DNA of 6,907 nucleotides from Pseudonocardiales bacterium (GCA_025465385.1 JAODNG010000380.1:1-6907), one strand, 5' to 3'; counted from the stretch's first letter, positions 1 to 6,122 are shown. Numbers and translations are program-made. The notes: generated from the letters alone by a model not told the origin.

Positions 1-276
1 GTGCACCGCGCTGATATCCACCCCATGGTCGGACAACCATTGCCCGTACTCGGCGAAGTCGGCACCGACCGCTCCCACCAGCACCGGCGCCAGCCCGAGG
101 CAGCCCAGGTTGAAGGCGATGTTGGCGGCCGCCCCACCCCGACGGATCGCCAGATCGTCCACCAGGAAGGACAGCGAGATGTTGTCCAGCTGGTCGGGCA
201 TGATCTGCTCGGCGAACCGTCCCGGAAAGACCATCAGGTAATCGGTGGCGATCGACCCCGTCACGATGATGCTCAC
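1..276 (-). CDS. adoK: Adenosine kinase, PfkB family (5' part only; runs off the left edge)
   Basis: The first 92 codons of a PfkB-family carbohydrate/nucleoside kinase are visible. The protein begins (M)SIIVTGSIATDYLMVFPGRF and carries RRGGAAANIAFNLGCLG at about residues 45-61. This is the conserved N-terminal glycine-rich substrate-binding region of PfkB kinases. The wording closely resembles, from memory, the adenosine kinase of mycobacteria (Rv2202c). The predicted reaction is adenosine + ATP to AMP + ADP in the cytoplasm. The ATP-binding and catalytic-base region lies outside the window. I chose GTG at 276 because AAAGGAGG (289-282) sits 5 nt ahead of it; the adjacent ATG at 279 would leave only 2 nt. 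The gene begins 22 nt after the metK stop, so it is very probably in the same operon. There it would remove the adenosine released when S-adenosylhomocysteine is hydrolysed. Another PfkB substrate, such as a sugar, cannot be excluded from a fragment. Confidence 0.85.
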   Translation of the reverse strand, partial: MSIIVTGSIATDYLMVFPGRFAEQIMPDQLDNISLSFLVDDLAIRRGGAAANIAFNLGCLGLAPVLVGAVGADFAEYGQWLSDHGVDISAVH

Positions 277-281
277 CATTG

Positions 282-289
282 CCTCCTTT
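282..289 (-). promoter_or_regulatory. Strong Shine-Dalgarno of adoK
   Basis: AAAGGAGG on the minus strand is a near-perfect anti-16S match in the short metK-adoK gap. Its 5-nt spacing favours the GTG at 276 over the ATG at 279 as the start codon. A strong site of its own suggests adoK is translated independently, not only by coupling to metK. Confidence 0.7.
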
Positions 290-298
290 GAGCCCCCA

Positions 299-1537
299 TC
301 AGACCGCTGCCGGTAGCGCGCTGACCGGCAACCCGGCGGACTCGCGCAGTTCCGCCGCCTTGTCGGTCCGCTCCCAGGTGAAGTCGGGGTCGTTGCGTCC
401 GAAGTGGCCGTAAGCGGCGGTCTTAGCATAGATCGGACGGTGCAATCCCAGGTAACCGCGGAAGGCCGCCGGGCGCAGATCGAAGTGCTCGCCCACCAGC
501 TTCTCGATGGTCCTGCGAGGCACCTGCTCGGTGCCGAAGGTCTCCACGAACACCGACAGCGGCCGAGCCACGCCGATCGCGTAAGCCACCTGGACCTCGA
601 CCCGGTCCGCCAGGCCGGCGGCCACGACGTTCTTGGCCACGTAGCGAGCGGCGTACGCCGCGGAACGGTCCACCTTGGACGGGTCTTTCCCGGAGAACGC
701 GCCACCACCGTGCCGGGAGAACCCACCGTAGGTATCCACAATGATCTTCCGGCCGGTCAACCCGGCATCACCGACCGGCCCGCCGATCACGAACCGCCCG
801 GTCGGGTTGACGAATAGGTTGTGCGCCAACTCCGCCTCGTTGTAGAAGTCGGCGGGCAGCACCGCGAGAACCACCTGCTTCCACAGGTCCGCCCGGATCT
901 CCTCTGAGGTGACCTCTTCGGCGTGCTGCGTGGAGATCAGCACCTTCTCCACCCCGATCGGAATGTGATCCCGGTAGCGGACGGTGACCTGCGTCTTGCC
1001 GTCGGGCCGCAGGTAAGGCAGCGTGCCGTCCTTGCGCACCGTCGCCAACCGCTTGGACAGCCGGTGCGCCAGCGCGATCGGCATCGGCATCAGCTCGGGG
1101 GTCTCGTTAGTGGCGTAGCCGAACATCATCCCCTGATCACCCGCACCGGCGCTGTCCAGCTCGTCCTCGGACAGCTTGCCGCGCCGCTCAGCCGCCATAT
1201 CGACACCTTGGGCGATATCCGGCGATTGCTTGTCCAACGCGGTCAGCACCGCGCAGCTGTGCCCGTCAAAACCGAACGTTCCGTTGTCATAGCCGATCCC
1301 GCAGATCGTGTCACGCACAATCTGGGTGTAGTCCAACGTGCCCGGGGTGGTGATCTCCCCGGCCAGTACGACCAGGCCAGTGGTGATCAGCGTCTCGCAG
1401 GCCACCCGCGCGTTCGGGTCCATCGTCAGCGCAGCGTCGAGCACGGCATCAGAGATCTGGTCGGCCATCTTGTCCGGGTGCCCTTCGGTCACCGACTCGG
1501 AGGTGAACAGGTACTCGATGCTCTCCATTTGGGTCAT
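299..1537 (-). CDS. metK: S-adenosylmethionine synthetase (methionine adenosyltransferase)
   Basis: The 412-aa product has the normal full length for bacterial MetK. It makes S-adenosylmethionine from methionine and ATP, releasing phosphate and pyrophosphate, in the cytoplasm. The family signatures are intact: FTSESVTEGHPDK at about residues 11-23 with the catalytic His in GHPDK, GAGDQGMMFGY at 131-141, and GGGAFSGKDPSKVDRSAAY, the glycine-rich/P-loop-like signature, at 276-294. The C-terminal sequence YGHFGR is also typical. The ATG at 1537 lies 4 nt after the stop of the methionine synthase gene. It is preceded by AAGGAG (1552-1547) with a 9-nt spacer, and a second ATG three codons in is a possible alternative start. 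The position directly after a methionine synthase means product and substrate genes are co-transcribed. No missing residue or frame problem is seen. Whether this is the only metK in the genome cannot be told from here. Confidence 0.97.
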   Translation of the reverse strand: MTQMESIEYLFTSESVTEGHPDKMADQISDAVLDAALTMDPNARVACETLITTGLVVLAGEITTPGTLDYTQIVRDTICGIGYDNGTFGFDGHSCAVLTALDKQSPDIAQGVDMAAERRGKLSEDELDSAGAGDQGMMFGYATNETPELMPMPIALAHRLSKRLATVRKDGTLPYLRPDGKTQVTVRYRDHIPIGVEKVLISTQHAEEVTSEEIRADLWKQVVLAVLPADFYNEAELAHNLFVNPTGRFVIGGPVGDAGLTGRKIIVDTYGGFSRHGGGAFSGKDPSKVDRSAAYAARYVAKNVVAAGLADRVEVQVAYAIGVARPLSVFVETFGTEQVPRRTIEKLVGEHFDLRPAAFRGYLGLHRPIYAKTAAYGHFGRNDPDFTWERTDKAAELRESAGLPVSALPAAV

Positions 1538-1541
1538 GGGA

Positions 1542-2594
1542 TCATGCTCCTTGCTCGACGGTCGGTTCCTGGCCCGGTGGTTCCTGACTCAGCGCGGGCA
1601 GGGTACGGCGGACCGCGATGGTGCCCTCGACCATTGCCACCAGCTTCGCTCTGGCCACATCGGCGGGAAGGTGCCGCAACCCGCAGTCTGGATTGATAAT
1701 CAATTTTTCGGCCGGAAACGTTTCCAGCGCCTTGCGGATGCGCTGGGCGATCACTTCCGCGGATTCGATCTGCTCGGTTTTGACGTCCACCACACCGAGC
1801 CCAAGCGCACGGTCCCACCCGAGCCGTTGGATCATGTGCAGGTCCTCGTAGCCCTTGCGGCCGAATTCGAGGATAAGCTGATCCACGTTCGCGTCGAGCA
1901 CCGCGGGGAACAGAAAGTCGTAATGGCCTTCCCAGGACGGCCGGGCGTAGCGGTTGCCGTAGCAGACGTGCAGCCCCCATCGGACGTCGACGCCCCGGGT
2001 CACGATGTTGATCGCGTCGACCGCCACGGCCACATCCTCCGGGTACCCGGCCAGGAACGGTTCGTCGATCTGGAGCAGCTTCGCACCTGCCTCCGCCAAC
2101 GCCCTTGCCTCGGAGTTGAGCACCTGAGCCAGCGCCCGGACCAGATCGGCGGACTTGGCGTAGGCCTTGTTCCGGATCCGGTGCGACAGCGAGAACGGTC
2201 CGGTGAACGAGAACTTGACCGGGCGGTCGGTGTACTGGCGGGTGAAGCGGTAGTCATCGGCCAGCCCCAGTGGGGGTGGATCAGCCGGCAGCGGATCGAC
2301 CACGAGGGTGTCGTAGTAGTCGTAGTAGAACGACTTGACGGTGACGGGGATCTGCACACCCGGGATCCGGGCCAGGAAATAGTCGATGTCGTTGTCCCGA
2401 CGCAACTCCCCGTCGGAGACGATATCGATTCCGGCCGTTTCCTGGTCCTTCAGCGCCGCCTTGATCGCCATGTCGTGGATCTCCCGCAGATGGCTGCGGC
2501 TGATCCGGTTGCGGTAGTAGTCGGTCTTGAGCCGTTCGAGCCACTCGGGAACCGAGTACGACCCGACGACGGTCGTGGGCAGCAAGGGCAGCAT
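1542..2594 (-). CDS. Core methionine synthase: MetE-type zinc catalytic domain only
   Basis: The 350-aa protein matches the C-terminal half of cobalamin-independent methionine synthase (MetE). It lacks the N-terminal duplicated domain; full MetE is about 750 aa. The expected zinc ligands are present in order: His209 and Cys211 in LHVCYGN, Glu243 in LEFGR, and Cys304 in NPDCGLRHLP. Other MetE-like elements are TTVVGSYSVP near the start, TGPFSLSH at about 131-138 and LLQIDEP at 173-179. The expected reaction is methyl transfer to homocysteine to give methionine. Stand-alone core-MetE proteins are known, and several are reported not to use methyl-folate directly, so the methyl donor is open. Two adjacent reductase genes make methyl-THF, directly or through a partner, the likely source here. 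The start lies one base after the methyltransferase stop (TGACATG), which suggests translational coupling. The last roughly 17 residues are a low-complexity tail. Confidence 0.88.
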   Translation of the reverse strand: MLPLLPTTVVGSYSVPEWLERLKTDYYRNRISRSHLREIHDMAIKAALKDQETAGIDIVSDGELRRDNDIDYFLARIPGVQIPVTVKSFYYDYYDTLVVDPLPADPPPLGLADDYRFTRQYTDRPVKFSFTGPFSLSHRIRNKAYAKSADLVRALAQVLNSEARALAEAGAKLLQIDEPFLAGYPEDVAVAVDAINIVTRGVDVRWGLHVCYGNRYARPSWEGHYDFLFPAVLDANVDQLILEFGRKGYEDLHMIQRLGWDRALGLGVVDVKTEQIESAEVIAQRIRKALETFPAEKLIINPDCGLRHLPADVARAKLVAMVEGTIAVRRTLPALSQEPPGQEPTVEQGA

Positions 2595-2595
2595 G

Positions 2596-4098
2596 TCAGT
2601 CCCGCACCTGCGCAGTCATCGTGACGATGTTGGTACCCGTGCGGTGCGCGAACCGCTGGTAATCCACGTCGAAACCCTTACGGCGGCCGATATGCGCCAG
2701 CAGCGGCCCGTTGACCCAGTTGACGATCGAGCCGTCGTACTTGCCGGGACCGCGGAAACCGGTGCGGTAGGCGTGCACATCGGTGACGAACAAGTCATGG
2801 CACACCAGCCGACCGTAGGGGTGCAACAGCGGGACGGTGTCGACAAAGCTGGCCACCGCGCCATTGTTCACGTGCATCCGGATGGCGGCGCCGGACTCCA
2901 GCAAGGGGCGCAGCATCTCACCGCTCACCGTCGGCGCGATCTGATAGAGGTCCAGGCCCGCCAGCGGCAGATACTGCTCCTCCAAGCGCAGCGCCTCCCA
3001 GCTGCGCCGCCAGAAGTCCACCGCCGTCCCTGTCGAGGGGAAGTGCGCTGGTGCAGCCTCCGCGAGCAGGGCTGGCCCGAGCCGCAGCAGCTTGCGGATC
3101 AGTTCCGGTATTTCATCGGGTTGGGCTGCTACCAGTTGCCCGATCTCGCCGGCCGCTTCCCGCGTCAGGTAAGCCCTGGTCTGCACGATGTAGGTGCGCC
3201 CGCCGATCTGCGCGACCTCGTCGGTAGGCAAGTTGTCATAGACGTTGGAGATGTAAACGAGGAAGATCTTATAGCGGAGGAAGCCGAGCGCGGTCCGGGG
3301 TTGGGTGGCGTCAAGCACGAAGGAGCTGACGTGCTGCTCGTGCTCAGCGACCGCGGTCCGGGCCAGTTCCAGCACATGCGGTGAGTAGTCGCACATGAGG
3401 TAGTGCAGCCGGCGGTAGTAGTCCTTGCCGTGCTCGCGGTCCAGCTCGACGAACTCGTCGAGCCAGGTCTTCGCCTGGCCGCCATTACCCACTCCGAGCT
3501 CGACGACGTACAGCTCCTCGGGTAGCGCGTTGCGGGCGGCCAGCGAGTCCCATAGCCCGAGCAGGCTCCTGATCATCTCCCGTACCGCGTCCCGGTTGCG
3601 CGCGTCGCTCTGCCCGCCCGGCAGGGCCTGCTCGTAGCGGCGGCCGGTGGCCTGCTCCCACAGATCCAGCGCCTTCCAGTACAACGCGTTGAATTCCCAG
3701 ATCACGCTGGCGCTGGTGGGCAGCCATGGCTCGAGGTGGATCCGGGACGGGTTGGCATCGCCAAAACGGGCGCGGATGAGTTCGGCGGTGAGCTGTTTCA
3801 GTGGCACGTCGCCGCTGCGGCGGACGTCGATCGCGACCTCCATCTCGTCCTCCGTCACCACAGCCGCTAGCGGCACCGGAGCCAGCACCGACTCGTGGCC
3901 ATGGGCCGCCAGGATCGGCCGGATGTCGACGACGTCGCGGAAGTTGCTGCGGTACTGGACCCAGTCGCACACCACCCGGACCCGGGACAGGTCCACCGAA
4001 TCCTCAGCGAGCGCGTCGACCACCGGGCCGAGCGCGGCGGTCACGTCCACGGGTTTGCTGCCGCGGAGCTTGCCGGTAGGCCGGAAATCAACCAGCAC
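2596..4098 (-). CDS. MidA-like SAM-dependent methyltransferase with N-terminal extension
   Basis: The product is about 500 aa, counting from GTG 4098. VVELGVGNGGQ at about 198-208 is a class I methyltransferase motif I. DYSPHVLELAR at about 237-247 is the following acidic-loop region, and SNVYDNLPTDEV at about 284-295 resembles the NE(V/F)xDALPV block of the MidA/NDUFAF7 family (PF02636, COG1565). The first 165 or so residues, starting VLVDFRPTGKLRG, I do not recognise. The frame stays open upstream to an ATG at 4182, but that stretch lies inside metF and looks non-coding. GTG 4098 has AGGGG 7 nt ahead, and GTG 4104 is an alternative. The gene overlaps the metF end by about 11 nt and abuts the methionine synthase gene. 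Known MidA relatives methylate protein arginine, but the substrate here is unknown. It could consume the SAM made by the operon, or be a dedicated partner of the core methionine synthase. No transmembrane segment or signal peptide is seen. Confidence 0.7.
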   Translation of the reverse strand: MLVDFRPTGKLRGSKPVDVTAALGPVVDALAEDSVDLSRVRVVCDWVQYRSNFRDVVDIRPILAAHGHESVLAPVPLAAVVTEDEMEVAIDVRRSGDVPLKQLTAELIRARFGDANPSRIHLEPWLPTSASVIWEFNALYWKALDLWEQATGRRYEQALPGGQSDARNRDAVREMIRSLLGLWDSLAARNALPEELYVVELGVGNGGQAKTWLDEFVELDREHGKDYYRRLHYLMCDYSPHVLELARTAVAEHEQHVSSFVLDATQPRTALGFLRYKIFLVYISNVYDNLPTDEVAQIGGRTYIVQTRAYLTREAAGEIGQLVAAQPDEIPELIRKLLRLGPALLAEAAPAHFPSTGTAVDFWRRSWEALRLEEQYLPLAGLDLYQIAPTVSGEMLRPLLESGAAIRMHVNNGAVASFVDTVPLLHPYGRLVCHDLFVTDVHAYRTGFRGPGKYDGSIVNWVNGPLLAHIGRRKGFDVDYQRFAHRTGTNIVTMTAQVRD

Positions 4099-5080
4099 GG
4101 CCACTCCCCTCAGTTGCTGCTGCGTGGTCTGGGCGGGGGCCGACGCCGGCTCGCTCGAGGATCTCCGGGATGCCCTGCTCATAGCCGAAGGCCATCACGT
4201 GCGCGCCGGCCACTCCGGAGATCTGGGTGAGCCGCTGGATGATCTCGACGCAGATCTGCATGCCCTCATCGGCCACCCGCGCCGCCGGCACGCCACGCAA
4301 GCGGCGGACCATGGCATCGGGCACGTGGATCCCGGGGACCTTGGTGCTGATGTACTCCAGCGCGCGCAGCGACCGCACCGGGCCGACTCCCGCGATGACC
4401 CCACACCTGTGATCTATTCCGAGATCGCGGACCTCGGCCATGAATCGCTCGAAGACGTCGAGGTCGAATACGAACTGGGTTTGCACGAACTCGGCTCCAG
4501 CCGCGACCTTCTTGCCCAACCGCCGGGCCCGGAAGCTGATCGGCGGGGAGAACGGGTTCTCCACCGTGCCGATCAGCCAGTGCGGTGCGGGATCGACCCG
4601 CCGTCCGGACAGCAGCCGCCCCTGGTCGCGCATGGTCGCAGCGGTCCAGACCAGCTGGACCCCGTCGATGTCGAAGACCGCCTTGGCGTCCGGGTGGTCT
4701 CCGAAGCGGGGATGGTCGCCGGTGAGCAGCAGGATGTTGGGGATCCCCAGGGTCGCCGCGGAGATCAGGTCGGACTGCAGGGCGATCCGATTGCGGTCCC
4801 GGCAAGTCAGCTGCATCACCGGCTCGACGCCCGCGGACAGCGCGAGCAGGCTACCCGCGAAGCTCGACAGCCGGACATGCGCGCTCTGGTTGTCGGTGAC
4901 GTTGGCCGCGTCGACCCAGCCGCGCAGCAGGTCGGCCTTCTTCGCTATGGCGCCCGGGTCGGCGCCACGTGGTGGGCCGATCTCGGCAGTGACCACGAAC
5001 CGGCCGGACGCCAAGGCGCGGCTTAGCCGTCCGGGCTCGCTGGCTCTACGGTGGCCGTTACCTGCGGGGTCTGCGGTCAC
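4088..5080 (-). CDS. metF: 5,10-methylenetetrahydrofolate reductase
   Basis: The 330-aa protein has the TIM-barrel MTHFR motifs in order. FVVTAEIGPPRG at about 28-39 includes the conserved glutamate Glu33, corresponding to the E. coli MetF catalytic Glu28. Further motifs are VTDNQSA at 61-67, QLTCRDRNR at 90-98, LLLTGDHP at 117-124 and AGAEFVQTQFVFD at 194-206. It reduces methylene-THF to 5-methyl-THF, the methyl source for methionine. The length is slightly above that of E. coli MetF because of N- and C-terminal extensions. The GTG start overlaps the TGA of the preceding MTHFR C-terminal-domain gene (GTGA), which is typical of tight coupling and equimolar synthesis. The pairing resembles the MetV-MetF arrangement of acetogens, where MetV is the partner subunit. 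The electron donor (NADH, another nucleotide or an Fe-S route) cannot be read from the sequence. Confidence 0.93.
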   Translation of the reverse strand: MTADPAGNGHRRASEPGRLSRALASGRFVVTAEIGPPRGADPGAIAKKADLLRGWVDAANVTDNQSAHVRLSSFAGSLLALSAGVEPVMQLTCRDRNRIALQSDLISAATLGIPNILLLTGDHPRFGDHPDAKAVFDIDGVQLVWTAATMRDQGRLLSGRRVDPAPHWLIGTVENPFSPPISFRARRLGKKVAAGAEFVQTQFVFDLDVFERFMAEVRDLGIDHRCGVIAGVGPVRSLRALEYISTKVPGIHVPDAMVRRLRGVPAARVADEGMQICVEIIQRLTQISGVAGAHVMAFGYEQGIPEILERAGVGPRPDHAAATEGSGRAG

Positions 5081-5652
5081 GACGGCTCACTCGGATCGTT
5101 GCGCTGGACGATCGGCAGCTGGCGCCGGCCGTCCCCCGAGGTCCACATCCCTTCGTCGCGACCCTGCCAGTAATTCACCCAGGAGCTGCGCCCCCACTGA
5201 CGGTGATCAATCGGGCGCTGCAGCAGACTGAGATCCTCGGTCCTGCCCTCGGCTTCAGCACGCTCGAATGCGACCAACCACACGCATCGCACGTCGGGAT
5301 GCACCTCGCACATCCCGGTGGGTGACACTCCCCCGCAGGGGCCGTTGCGCAGTTGTTTCGGGCAGGTCATCGGGCAGGCGTACCCCGTCGCGGGCAGCGC
5401 GCACTGACCGCACATCCGGCACCCGAAGATGGTGCCTTTCACCCGTTCCTCGGCCGCGGTGAACAGCCGGTTCGCCGTCGGGTTGCGCTCCAGCCAGGCG
5501 GCCAACCGTCGGTACACCGGATTGGGTTCCAGCAGGTGGTGCAGCCGGTACAGCGTCCTTGCCGGCACCGAGGGCGTGACCGGGGTAGGCCAGCCCGCGT
5601 GGCGCCGCTCGGGAACGGCGCCGATCCGATCGAGATATTTCCGGGTCGGCAT
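5077..5652 (-). CDS. MTHFR C-terminal-domain (MetV-like) cysteine-rich protein
   Basis: The 191-aa soluble protein contains eight cysteines in one central block: Cys78, 81, 84, 93, 97, 106, 115 and 123. The core reads FGCRMCGQCALPATGYACP, followed by CPKQLRNGPCGG. This pattern (CxxCxxC, later CP..C and GPCGG) is that of the methylene-THF reductase C-terminal family (PF12225), which includes MetV of acetogenic bacteria. Such proteins bind Fe-S and/or zinc and pair with MetF. The gene lies immediately before metF with a 4-bp GTGA overlap, which supports a two-subunit reductase. Its ATG shares one base with the stop of the small gene ahead (TGATG), so it is probably translated by coupling; no good ribosome site of its own is seen. 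The residues before the cysteine block include a helix-rich region, PNPVYRRLAAWLERNP, with similar motifs in this family. The exact metal content is inference. Confidence 0.85.
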   Translation of the reverse strand: MPTRKYLDRIGAVPERRHAGWPTPVTPSVPARTLYRLHHLLEPNPVYRRLAAWLERNPTANRLFTAAEERVKGTIFGCRMCGQCALPATGYACPMTCPKQLRNGPCGGVSPTGMCEVHPDVRCVWLVAFERAEAEGRTEDLSLLQRPIDHRQWGRSSWVNYWQGRDEGMWTSGDGRRQLPIVQRNDPSEPS

Positions 5653-5825
5653 CAGGGACCCGCTGCGAGGCGGTTGAAGCCCGCCCCGCGCAGCCGAGCG
5701 ACCGTCGCACGGAGGTGCTCGATCTCCCGGTGGAGTAGCTCTACGGCCTCCACTTCAGGCACTCGGACGGAGTCCTGTGTGGCCAGTAGGGGGCATCCGC
5801 AATGCGGGCAGTTGAGGTCATGCAC
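5652..5825 (-). CDS. Small CxxC / coiled-coil protein, first gene of the methyl-cycle operon
   Basis: This predicted 57-aa protein is one I do not recognise. It starts (M)HDLNCPHCGCPLL, a zinc-ribbon-like half-site with three cysteines (CPHCGC). It continues with an amphipathic, heptad-like helix, EAVELLHREIEHLRATVARL, at about residues 25-44. The start was chosen from the perfect AGGAGG at 5839-5834, 8 nt before GTG 5825. The same frame stays open upstream to GTG 5873 and ATG 5849, but those lack as good a site. The stop overlaps the ATG of the MetV-like gene by one base. The context therefore says it is co-translated with the MetV/MetF reductase. A metal-binding dimer through the coiled coil, or a small assembly or regulatory subunit, is plausible but unproven. 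One CxxC per chain would need dimerisation or a partner to complete a four-ligand zinc site. Confidence 0.65.
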   Translation of the reverse strand: MHDLNCPHCGCPLLATQDSVRVPEVEAVELLHREIEHLRATVARLRGAGFNRLAAGP

Positions 5826-5833
5826 CTTCTCAG

Positions 5834-5839
5834 CCTCCT
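5834..5839 (-). promoter_or_regulatory. Perfect Shine-Dalgarno deciding the start of the 57-aa gene
   Basis: AGGAGG on the minus strand, with an 8-nt spacer to GTG 5825, is the strongest ribosome site in the leader. It marks the likely beginning of translation for the operon. The downstream MetV-like and metF genes have weak sites and appear to depend on coupling from here. Confidence 0.65.
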
Positions 5840-5933
5840 GACACCGCATGGCCTCGCCCGTGAGGCGGACCACCCACTTAGTGAAGAGGGTGCCCGCGTC
5901 AGGAACAACCGGGTCCGAGCACGAAATCGCCGG

Positions 5934-6122
5934 TTACCAATTTGTGGCCTCGCCACAAGCGTGGCAGTAGTCACCGGTGGCCACGCTCCGGACACCGCCG
6001 CCACACCAGCGCTCGAGGAGATGCGATGACGCACTTTCTCTACAAGCTTGTGGCACCGGAGCGGTCGCCGACCCCGCCGGCATCTGAGGACTCGCCGTGG
6101 TTTCGTCCTCAGCGACATTCAT
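5934..6122 (-). CDS. Possible 62-aa ORF with a C-terminal CxxC (doubtful)
   Basis: The ATG at 6122 overlaps the toxin TGA by 4 bp (ATGA), exactly as the toxin overlaps the antitoxin. Translation by coupling is therefore possible, although no Shine-Dalgarno is seen. The N-terminal half is low in complexity (Ala, Ser, Pro, Thr). The C-terminal end, RWCGGGVRSVATGDYCHACG, looks like a degenerate zinc ribbon: CHAC is present, but the first pair has only one cysteine. Against it are the three inverted repeats inside the ORF, the presence of AGA and many A/T-ending codons compared with the flanking genes, and the lack of any recognised family. It may be a remnant of a zinc-ribbon protein or simply open frame in GC-rich DNA. 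Confidence 0.3.
   Translation of the reverse strand: MNVAEDETTASPQMPAGSATAPVPQACRESASSHLLERWCGGGVRSVATGDYCHACGEATNW
5942..5958. repeat. Perfect inverted repeat, 7-bp stem with 3-nt loop
   Basis: TTGTGGC at 5942-5948 and GCCACAA at 5952-5958 form a tight hairpin on either strand. No T-run follows it. It abuts the next inverted repeat, sharing base 5958, so the two could stack or compete in the leader RNA. Confidence 0.5.
5958..5987. repeat. Perfect inverted repeat, 8-bp stem with a 14-nt loop
   Basis: AGCGTGGC at 5958-5965 and GCCACGCT at 5980-5987 are exact reverse complements. The loop contains the palindrome CACCGGTG (5972-5979). Several GTGGC/GCCAC copies here and in the neighbouring hairpin allow alternative pairings, as in an attenuator, but no terminator with a U-run follows. 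Confidence 0.5.
6084..6112 (-). terminator. Inverted repeat just after the toxin gene, possible terminator lacking a U-run
   Basis: CTGAGGAC at 6084-6091 and GTCCTCAG at 6105-6112 are perfect 8-bp arms around a 13-nt loop. The arms begin 7 nt downstream of the toxin stop on the minus strand. No U-tract follows (next bases ATGCCGG), so it would be at best the U-less type often proposed in actinobacteria. It could equally stabilise the 3' end of the transcript or be part of the leader of the next operon. Confidence 0.4.

Larger units (their letters stand above)
5826..6118 (-). other. Structured leader / intergenic stretch ahead of the methyl-cycle operon
   Basis: About 290 bases separate the toxin stop from the first convincing gene of the methyl-cycle operon. 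The stretch contains three perfect inverted repeats, annotated separately, and a doubtful 62-codon ORF. I find no good -35/-10 pair; TAGAGA on the minus strand near 6042-6037 is a weak -10-like element without a matching -35. I see none of the named SAM or SAH riboswitch consensus cores. The promoter of the operon should lie here if the toxin-antitoxin module is a separate unit. Otherwise the operon could be read from the guaA side. Confidence 0.4.

Noticed and set aside
1..291. Plus-strand open frame at the left edge
   Set aside because: The minus strand gives a clear PfkB kinase N-terminus with a strong ribosome site; the plus translation has no recognisable content.
1338..2624. Plus-strand open frame (428 codons) opposite metE and the metK start
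   Set aside because: The opposite strand encodes the core methionine synthase with all zinc ligands; the plus frame shows no motif and is His/Arg/Val rich as expected of a shadow.
4099..4182. Upstream 28-codon extension of the methyltransferase from ATG 4182
   Set aside because: It falls inside the metF coding region, is low in complexity (Ser, Ala, Gln), and a GTG at 4098 with an AGGGG site marks a better start.
3647..5026. Long plus-strand open frame (459 codons) across metF and the methyltransferase
   Set aside because: It lies opposite two well-recognised minus-strand genes, has no family signature, and its composition is that of an antisense frame in GC-rich DNA.
5802..6029. Plus-strand 75-codon frame in the leader
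   Set aside because: It has no ribosome site or family signal and overlaps the hairpins and the small minus-strand gene.
5990..6035. SAH-riboswitch-like string (CGAGCGCTGG on the minus strand)
   Set aside because: It only partly resembles the remembered GAGGAGCGYUGC core, and the downstream CAGGCUCG partner element is absent.
6042..6051. 10-bp palindrome ACAAGCTTGT
   Set aside because: It is a single short palindrome with no second copy at a regular spacing; on its own it does not support an operator call.
5741..6118. 125-codon minus-strand frame in the leader
   Set aside because: It is very Arg-rich, without motifs, and crosses the better-supported 57-aa gene in another frame.
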